Source: DATDRM01 sp035291705 (GTDB lineage: Bacteria; Chloroflexota; Anaerolineae; Anaerolineales; UBA4823). Taken from it: DNA of 19,675 bases. Location of the stretch: NCBI GenBank assembly GCA_035291705.1, contig DATDRM010000101.1, positions 1 through 19,675 of the forward strand, written 5' to 3'. This document shows positions 15,085-19,675 of the stretch, one piece after another. The position numbers and the translations under genes are program-made. The notes under the pieces are model-generated. The model did no database searches. It was not told the DNA's origin and worked only from the letters and a program-made list of their open reading frames with translations. How positions within the stretch are numbered: the stretch's first letter is position 1; each line of letters begins with the position of its first letter.

Positions 15085-15100
15085 ATGAGAGAACCCGCTG

Positions 15101-15841
15101 ATGAAGTTCTTTGATCTTAAGAATATATCCGAACGCTACCTGGACCTGATCAATCCCATCTCTCCCGAGAAGATCGTTACGCTTGGTAAAATGCTCCGGC
15201 TAAACTCCGATAGCCAGGTGATCGATTTTGGCTGCGGCTTCGGGGAAGTGCTTGCCCTGTGGGCGGAGCAGTTTGGTATTTCCGGCGTGGGCATCGACAT
15301 CCGTGAATATGCCTGCCAACGGGCGCGGCAGCGGATCACCGCGGCTGGATTTGCCGACCGCATCGAAATATCCTGCGCCGATGGAGCCTCCTATCCCTTC
15401 GCCAGGCATGCTTTTGATCTCGCCGTTTGCAGTGGGGCGACTTTTATCTGGGATGGCTTTGCAGCTTCTATCCGCGCCATGCGGGAGGCCATTAAAGACG
15501 GCGGGAGACTAGTAATCGGTGAAGCTTATTGGCTCACCGACCAGATGCCGTCAGATTTCCGCCTCCAGCAGAAAGAGGTAAACATGGAGGTTGACCTGCT
15601 GAAGATGGCTCACGACGAAGGCTTCGATTTTGAGTATATGCTGCGCGCCAGCCACGATGACTGGGACCGCTATGAAGCTGGCAATTGGTATGGACTGGTG
15701 CGTTGGATCGAGGAGAATCCCGATCACCCGGAACGCCAGGAGGTGATCGACCACCTCCATCAAAGCCAGGATGAGTATCTGCGCTATGGCCGCCAGTATT
15801 TCGGTTGGGCAATTTACATTCTTTCTCCAATGGGTAATTGA
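15101..15841 (+). CDS. Class I SAM-dependent methyltransferase
   Basis: 246 residues, start ATG 15101. Motif I VIDFGCGFGEVLALW (residues 40-54) and VGIDIREYACQRARQR (63-78) bind S-adenosylmethionine, ISCADGASYPFARHAFDLAVCSGA gives motifs II and III, and GGRLVIGEAYWLTDQ is the typical post-motif strand. The C-terminal part (SHDDWDRYEAGNWYGLVRW, YLRYGRQYFGWAIYIL) resembles a family of small methyltransferases of unknown substrate that end in an aromatic-rich segment. Its stop overlaps the TTG start of the next gene by four bases (TTGA). Confidence 0.88.
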   Translation: MKFFDLKNISERYLDLINPISPEKIVTLGKMLRLNSDSQVIDFGCGFGEVLALWAEQFGISGVGIDIREYACQRARQRITAAGFADRIEISCADGASYPFARHAFDLAVCSGATFIWDGFAASIRAMREAIKDGGRLVIGEAYWLTDQMPSDFRLQQKEVNMEVDLLKMAHDEGFDFEYMLRASHDDWDRYEAGNWYGLVRWIEENPDHPERQEVIDHLHQSQDEYLRYGRQYFGWAIYILSPMGN

Positions 15842-17081
15842 ACACAATCTATGATCTCCCCGCAGTACGCGCCTTGGCTTTGCACGCCCAAGGCTTGACC
15901 ACGCCCAACGGTCTGGAGGGTGCTCCTACAAGGGAAGTGATCTCTGCTACTGTCAAACAGCTTGGCTGTGTCCAGTTGGACACCTTGCAAATGGTACGAC
16001 GCAGTCACTACCTGGTCTTGTGGAGCCGGCTTGGCCGTTATGATCCCGCGGATTTCGACCGCCTGATCTATGATCCCAACGAGCGCCGTCTGTTTGAAGG
16101 CTGGCAACATGCTGCTTCAATAATCCCCCTGGAAGATTACCGCTATCAAATCCCCCATATGCGCAGGCTACGTGAAAATCCGGCGGGAATGTCTCTCAAG
16201 TGGCTTCAAGATCCAGAAAGCAGCGAACTCTTACATAAGGTAATGGAACGCATTCGCCAGAACGGCCCGGTGCGGGCAGCGGATTTCGAATATAAAGGTC
16301 CCAAGCGTGGCAGCTGGTGGGATTGGAAACCAGCCAAGAATGCGTTGGAACACCTCTATGCCTGGGGAGATCTAATGATCGCTGATCGCCTCAACTTCCA
16401 ACGAGTTTACGACCTGCGGGAACGCGTCCTGCCGAATTGGGTAGATACCAGTGAGCCGACCCGGGAAGAGCGCAACCATTATTGGATTGAACAAGCTGTC
16501 CGAGCTTTGGGAATCTGCCAGCCCATCCAGCTTGCTGAGTACACTTTCTTGAAACGCGGGCAAGTCCGAACTTATCTCGAACACCTGATCAAGGAAGGTA
16601 CATTGATTGGGGTGCAGGCTCGTATGCATGATAGGATGGTCTATCCATTGGTAGTTCACCGGGAGAGCCTGCCTCTCCTGAGCAAGGCTGGTGATGGGGC
16701 ATTAAATCCAGGCCGGACAACCTTCCTCAGCCGTTCGACAACCTGTTCTGGGCGCGTGGCCGCGATGTTCAAATCTGGAATTTCCGCAACGTCTTGGAAG
16801 CGTACAAACCGGAAGCGCAGCGCATTTGGGGTTATTTCTGCCTGCCCATCTTGCACAGAGACCGACTGGTTGGCCGGTTTGATCCGCAGCTAGACCGAAA
16901 AAACGGCGTCATGCGGATCAAAGGAATTTATTTGGAAGCGGATATTGAAATCACTGAAGAGTTCATCGCCGATATCGCCAAATCAATGCAAGACTTTTTG
17001 ATTTTTCACGCAGCTAAAGACCTGGTTATTGAGTGCAGCGAGCCTGCTAAACTTAGATTAAAATTAATGGCAATGTTATAG
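15838..17081 (+). pseudogene. YcaQ-type winged-helix DNA-glycosylase-like protein, frameshifted
   Basis: A single homologous protein is split by a frameshift. The first frame (from TTG 15838) reads LGCVQLDTL, RSHYLVLWSRLG, LFEGWQHAASIIP, GSWWDWKPAKNALEHLY, the hallmarks of the HTH_42 (DUF1006, YcaQ/AlkX) family, which bind damaged or cross-linked DNA. After FLS at about 16731 the frame turns to nonsense, while the +1 frame resumes with PFDNLFWARGRDVQ, FRNVLEAYKPE and GYFCLPILHRDRLVGRFDP. One C missing at 16731-16732 (CCC to CC) restores the whole reading, giving about 414 residues, the usual family length. The defect may be a real mutation or an assembly error; both ends are otherwise intact. 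Confidence 0.85.
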
Positions 17082-17115
17082 CCGGGTATCGTAATGCTAT
17101 TAGATTGGGAAAACC

Positions 17116-17157
17116 TTTACGAGTTACGCATTACGCATCACGTTTTTCTTGTTACGC
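17116..17157. repeat. Degenerate heptamer tract before the HIT gene
   Basis: Six 7-base units in phase: TTTACGA, GTTACGC, ATTACGC, ATCACGT, TTTTCTT, GTTACGC (consensus NTTACGC). The fifth unit is poor. The tract lies between the end of the broken winged-helix gene and the HIT gene, and the presumed TTG start (17149) falls in it. Confidence 0.6.
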
Positions 17158-17505
17158 ACCCCTATCGGTCCTTTTATTACCGGTTTTTTATTCGCGCATA
17201 TGAATAAGCTTATTCCAGTCGATCGCATATCCGAGACAAATACGCTCATCGCTTTCCACCACCCTCAGCCAGCTTTTCCCTTGCACATCTTGTTAATACC
17301 CAAGAAGGCCATCGCCAGTCTTATGGATATAAGTGAAGAGGATAATATTTTGTTAGCTGATCTGGTTAAAACCATTCAATCGATTGTTAAGCGATTCTCG
17401 TTGGAGACAGGGGGATATCGTTTGATCGTGAACGGGGGAAAATACCAGGAAATACACCAACTGCATTTCCATCTGATCGCGGAGAATTTTCCTCAATCTC
17501 CGTAA
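17149..17505 (+). CDS. HIT-family protein (histidine triad-like)
   Basis: 118 residues from TTG 17149; ATG 17200 (MNKLIPVDR) is an alternative start. The longer form is favoured because IGPFITGFLFAHMNK resembles the start of known Chloroflexota relatives, but its first codons lie in a repeat tract and no ribosome site is seen. HIT domain features: IAFHHPQPAFPLHILLIPKKAI and the triad region GGKYQEIHQLHFHLIAENF. The triad is Q-L-H-F-H: the first His of the H-x-H-x-H motif is replaced by Gln, with an extra His one residue earlier. HIT proteins hydrolyse nucleotide phosphoramidates or dinucleoside polyphosphates; whether this variant is active is open. The 3' end overlaps the convergent transglycosylase gene by 13 bases. 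Confidence 0.82.
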   Translation: MLRTPIGPFITGFLFAHMNKLIPVDRISETNTLIAFHHPQPAFPLHILLIPKKAIASLMDISEEDNILLADLVKTIQSIVKRFSLETGGYRLIVNGGKYQEIHQLHFHLIAENFPQSP

Positions 17506-18167
17506 TTATTAAAAATCCCAATTACTTTATCAGCATAATAATAACCAACATTCATTGGCCCATAGTATTTCAATGCTTCTCGAACGCTGCCATGTCTATT
17601 CACCAACCCCGCAAGCATTCCAGTACCATATTTGATGTTGAACTTAGGATCTTGTAGCTCTTTAATGCTCGGACGGCTAGCAAAACACGGACCATTCTTG
17701 CACTGAAAAGTTGCCGCAATCCCATCCTTTGGCATGACTTGCATCAGTCCGACAGCTCCGCTCCGTGAATACGCGACAGGATTGCCTCCACTCTCTTGCC
17801 ATATCAATGCAGCAATCAGGTCTGGATCAAGTTTGTTCTTCTTCGAATATTCGGTAATTAACTTACACCATTGACGGATGCTTTCCGGATAATTACCACT
17901 CACCAGGCATTTATTAGTATCCTTATTCTTCGATTCATCATTTTCTTGGTCTTTTTCCGAAACCTTCTCTTCGCTTCCTTTCAGCGAAATTGAGGCTTGG
18001 TCATTTTTCTCTCCTTGATCCATATTGTCGTTTGAATTATATATCTTGACCTCTGATATCAAAGCTGCTGGCCATGAGACACTCTCGGTTATTTTCATGG
18101 TGAAGGAAGCCAGGATCAAACTTCCCAGCATCGCTCCAGGAAAGATTAGTTGAACAACCGGACCCAT
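17493..18167 (-). CDS. Lytic transglycosylase (SLT domain), membrane-anchored
   Basis: 224 residues from ATG 18167, preceded by GGAGGT at 18172-18177. The upstream ATG at 18218 is rejected because it lies directly after the -10 box (18220-18225). An N-terminal hydrophobic stretch (LIFPGAMLGSLILASF) is an anchor or signal. A charged linker rich in Lys, Glu, Asp and Asn (about 65 residues) leads to the SLT domain: WCKLITEYSKKNKLDPDLIAALIWQESGGNP (catalytic Glu in QESGG), YSRSGAVGLMQVMP and LQDPKFNIKYGTGMLAGLV. It cleaves peptidoglycan glycan strands to anhydro products; small anchored SLT proteins often make room for secretion or conjugation machinery. Composition is AT-rich relative to its neighbours. 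Its promoter carries an operator-like palindrome. Confidence 0.88.
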   Translation of the reverse strand: MGPVVQLIFPGAMLGSLILASFTMKITESVSWPAALISEVKIYNSNDNMDQGEKNDQASISLKGSEEKVSEKDQENDESKNKDTNKCLVSGNYPESIRQWCKLITEYSKKNKLDPDLIAALIWQESGGNPVAYSRSGAVGLMQVMPKDGIAATFQCKNGPCFASRPSIKELQDPKFNIKYGTGMLAGLVNRHGSVREALKYYGPMNVGYYYADKVIGIFNNYGD

Positions 18168-18219
18168 ATCGACCTCCATAAAACTCGTAAAACAGTTGAC
18201 AAAAATAACTGGCTGCATT

Positions 18220-18248
18220 AAAATAGCACATATGTTCTAAATTGTCAA
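18220..18248 (-). promoter_or_regulatory. Promoter of the lytic transglycosylase gene
   Basis: On the minus strand TTGACA (18243-18248) and TATTTT (18220-18225) are exactly 17 bases apart, with transcription expected near 18213, about 45 bases before the ATG at 18167. The spacer contains the palindrome at 18226-18237. Confidence 0.65.
18226..18237. promoter_or_regulatory. Operator-like palindrome in the transglycosylase promoter
   Basis: GAACATATGTGC on the minus strand; the surrounding 16 bases (18224-18239) pair in 7 of 8 positions. It matches GAACNNNNGTTC except for one base and lies fully between -35 and -10, a classical repression position. The pattern resembles the Gram-positive-type LexA box CGAACRNRYGTTYG. 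Confidence 0.5.
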
Positions 18249-18270
18249 GAATCTGATCTTGAAAAAAACC

Positions 18271-18298
18271 TTGACAAATCGAACAAATGTTCTATAAT
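18271..18298 (+). promoter_or_regulatory. Strong sigma-70-type promoter of the membrane protein gene
   Basis: Consensus TTGACA (18271-18276) and consensus TATAAT (18293-18298) with a 16-base spacer; the start would be near 18305, giving a leader of about 93 bases. The spacer contains a GAAC-N4-GTTC operator, so the strong promoter is probably normally repressed. Confidence 0.75.
18281..18292. promoter_or_regulatory. GAAC-N4-GTTC operator in the membrane protein promoter
   Basis: GAACAAATGTTC with exact half-sites GAAC and GTTC and a C just before (CGAACAAATGTTCT). It ends immediately before the TATAAT box. It fits the LexA-box pattern CGAACRNRYGTTYG except for the final base. Confidence 0.55.
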
Positions 18299-18306
18299 TA
18301 ACCCGA

Positions 18307-18377
18307 GTTGCTGCATTCATCAGAGGCTAACTCTGGAGTATCCCGGCGGCAACATAGGTATCTTAAACCCGATAGCC
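18307..18377 (+). promoter_or_regulatory. Structured 5' leader of the membrane protein mRNA
   Basis: Three helices can be drawn. Outer stem: GTTGCTGC (18307-18314) with GCGGCAAC (18346-18353), eight pairs including one G-U. Inside it: CAGAG (18321-18325) with CTCTG (18331-18335), loop GCTAA. Then GGTATC (18357-18362) with GATAGCC (18371-18377), one bulged G. The first stem begins about two bases after the predicted start. AAGGAGG (18387-18393) follows unpaired. No riboswitch family I recognise fits. Confidence 0.4.
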
Positions 18378-18397
18378 ATGATATTTAAGGAGGCAAT

Positions 18398-19177
18398 ATG
18401 AATACAACCGCTGTACGTGATCTGAAGTTCAATGGGTTTATGCACCGCATCAGCTTGAGGCGCGGATTGGCATTCGGCATCATAATCGTCGTTGCCCTGC
18501 TCGCCTTCGAAATATTTAATTACAGCACGACGGTTTTCGCCCTATCAGACTTGCTCGGGGACCTCGATTTCGCGGGTTTGCGTTGGGCTACCATCCTGGC
18601 GATCGCCTTTTGTGGGATTGACTTCGCTGGCATCGCCCGGCTTTTTACCCCTGAAGAAGGCGCCAACGAGCCGACGGAAGTGTGGTATCTCTTTGGCGCA
18701 TGGCTACTGGCGGCGACCATGAACGCCATGCTCACCTGGTGGGGTGTATCCATCGCCCTGCTCAATCGGGAAAACCTGGGGAATGCGGTCGTTGAACGAG
18801 AAACCCTCTTAAGAATAGTTCCGATCTTCGTAGCCACCCTCGTCTGGCTGATCAGGGTCATGATTATTGGCACTTTCTCTGTCGCCGGGGATCGACTCTT
18901 TAGCCAGGCCGATCGGCGGATTGGGCAAGGTCAATATGGAGCCTACCCGTTAAACAGACCCAACTCAAACCGAGTCAATCCCTCCGTAAATTCTCCTCGC
19001 AACCCGAATACGGTGACACCGGTTGCAGCTACCAATCACCGGAGCGCTTATAAATCAAGTCAGCAAAGCGAGCAACTCTATTCCCGCCCTGAACCAACCT
19101 ATCACCCATTAACCATGAGCGCCCGGTCAAGCGGCAACAGCGGAACCAACCGTTCTTCACTCCCACCAAACCGGTAA
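18398..19177 (+). CDS. Four-helix membrane protein with disordered C-terminal tail
   Basis: 259 residues with an excellent ribosome site (AAGGAGG at 18387-18393). Hydrophobic segments lie at about residues 23-42 (LAFGIIIVVALLAFEIF), 62-82 (WATILAIAFCGIDFAGIARL), 97-120 (WYLFGAWLLAATMNAMLTWW) and 137-160 (LLRIVPIFVATLVWLIRVMIIG). The last ~85 residues are rich in Asn, Ser, Pro and Arg and look disordered. I do not recognise a named family. It is divergently transcribed from the lytic transglycosylase gene, with matching operators in both promoters, so the two likely act together, perhaps in a secretion or transfer apparatus (inference). A 15-bp hairpin follows 12 bases after the stop. Confidence 0.82.
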   Translation: MNTTAVRDLKFNGFMHRISLRRGLAFGIIIVVALLAFEIFNYSTTVFALSDLLGDLDFAGLRWATILAIAFCGIDFAGIARLFTPEEGANEPTEVWYLFGAWLLAATMNAMLTWWGVSIALLNRENLGNAVVERETLLRIVPIFVATLVWLIRVMIIGTFSVAGDRLFSQADRRIGQGQYGAYPLNRPNSNRVNPSVNSPRNPNTVTPVAATNHRSAYKSSQQSEQLYSRPEPTYHPLTMSARSSGNSGTNRSSLPPNR

Positions 19178-19188
19178 ATTGATCGTCA

Positions 19189-19225
19189 TTGCTTCGATCC
19201 TGCAATGAACGCAGGGTCGAAGCAA
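19189..19225. terminator. Long hairpin between convergent genes
   Basis: TTGCTTCGATCCTGC (19189-19203) pairs with GCAGGGTCGAAGCAA (19211-19225): 15 positions with a single T-G wobble and a 7-base loop. It sits between the stops of the membrane protein gene (19177) and the kinase gene (19253). No T-run follows on either strand, so it is either a bidirectional terminator of the tract-less kind or an mRNA-end stabiliser. Confidence 0.5.
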
Positions 19226-19252
19226 ACCTCCTTAACTTGACAGAGATTGTAT

Positions 19253-19675
19253 CTAAGATACGCAATCCCCCACGGCCAAAGGCAGCCACACAACGAAGGT
19301 TGTCCCCAGTCCCTCTTTTGAATCTACTTCTATCCTGCCTCCATGATTGCGGACGATCCAATAAGCGATAGAAAGGCCCAGTCCAAAACCTTTACCATCT
19401 CGTGAACGGGTGCGCGATTTCTCCCCACGATAAAACCGCTCAAAGACATGCGGAAGATCACCCGGCGGAATGCCAGGTCCAGTGTCGTGCACGGTGAGCT
19501 TGGCCTGGTTGCCAACTTTGCCCAATCCCACGATCACCTCCCCCCCACTGGGTGTGTAATTGATAGCATTCCCAATCAGGTTTACTAAAACTTGTTTGAG
19601 CCGGTCTTGGTCGCCGCACACGAGCACCTGATCGATATCACCTAATCGCAGCTGCAATCTATCGCGAGCAAGCAC
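19253..19675 (-). CDS. Sensor histidine kinase, C-terminal catalytic domain (cut by window edge)
   Basis: 140 residues are visible; the N-terminus lies beyond the right edge. The HATPase_c domain is complete: N box DRLKQVLVNLIGNAINYTP, G1 box DTGPGIPPGDLP, F box VFERFYRGEKSR and G2 box GKGFGLGLSIAYWIVRNHGG, ending in GTTFVVWLPL. The spacing and FERFYR sequence are typical of HPK1a-type kinases of two-component systems. The sensor and phospho-acceptor His domains and any response regulator would lie upstream of this gene, outside the window. No link to the neighbouring membrane protein gene is evident, as the two are convergent. Confidence 0.93.
   Translation of the reverse strand: MLARDRLQLRLGDIDQVLVCGDQDRLKQVLVNLIGNAINYTPSGGEVIVGLGKVGNQAKLTVHDTGPGIPPGDLPHVFERFYRGEKSRTRSRDGKGFGLGLSIAYWIVRNHGGRIEVDSKEGLGTTFVVWLPLAVGDCVS

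Noticed and set aside
18168..18218. Longer N-terminus of the lytic transglycosylase starting at 18218
   Set aside because: That ATG lies next to the -10 box of the gene's own promoter and upstream of the likely transcription start; ATG 18167 has a GGAGGT site.
18196..18224. A third promoter-like pair on the plus strand (TTGACA-17-TAAAAT)
   Set aside because: It would start inside the other promoters' region with no gene before 18398 and is weaker than the pair at 18271-18298; possibly chance in AT-rich DNA.
1..19675. tRNA, rRNA or CRISPR array
   Set aside because: No cloverleaf, rRNA core segment or spaced identical repeat was found by eye; the heptamer tracts are too degenerate and lack spacers.

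Overview
The window looks like a chromosomal segment of an uncultured-type Anaerolineae (phylum Chloroflexota). This is an inference from three things: protein families that recur in that class, AT/GC-mixed composition, and short degenerate intergenic repeats. No rRNA or tRNA is present to confirm it.

Left part (1-7061, all genes on the minus strand). Envelope-type genes come first: a cut-off methyltransferase, a small membrane protein and a membrane-anchored sulfatase/LTA-synthase-like enzyme. A SWIM zinc-finger protein follows; a strong promoter and an intrinsic terminator precede its ribosome binding site, so the leader is either a small RNA or an attenuator. Then comes an operon of a GNAT acetyltransferase, an ABC ATPase and two ABC-2 permeases. 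Two degenerate short-period repeat tracts lie at the junction of the two permease genes.

Centre (7150-13216, plus strand). This is the most interesting region. A NurA nuclease, a stand-alone HAS-barrel protein and a HerA hexameric ATPase form one operon. Inserted between the HAS-barrel gene and herA, with overlapping stop and start codons, lie a PD-(D/E)XK-like endonuclease gene and a gamma-type adenine DNA methyltransferase gene, that is, a type II restriction-modification pair. The pair is AT-richer than its hosts. Five genes in a row with 4-base or similar overlaps suggest co-expression of a restriction pair with an end-processing machine, possibly a composite defence system.

Right part (13246-19675). 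A BNR-repeat protein, a short-chain dehydrogenase, a SAM methyltransferase and a winged-helix (YcaQ-type) gene broken by one missing base follow on the plus strand, then a HIT-family protein. A lytic transglycosylase gene (minus) and a four-helix membrane protein gene (plus) diverge from a 180-base control region. Both promoters carry a GAAC-N4-GTTC-like operator between -35 and -10, and the plus transcript starts with a structured leader. A similar motif sits at the presumed start of the nurA transcript. The window ends in the catalytic domain of a sensor histidine kinase.
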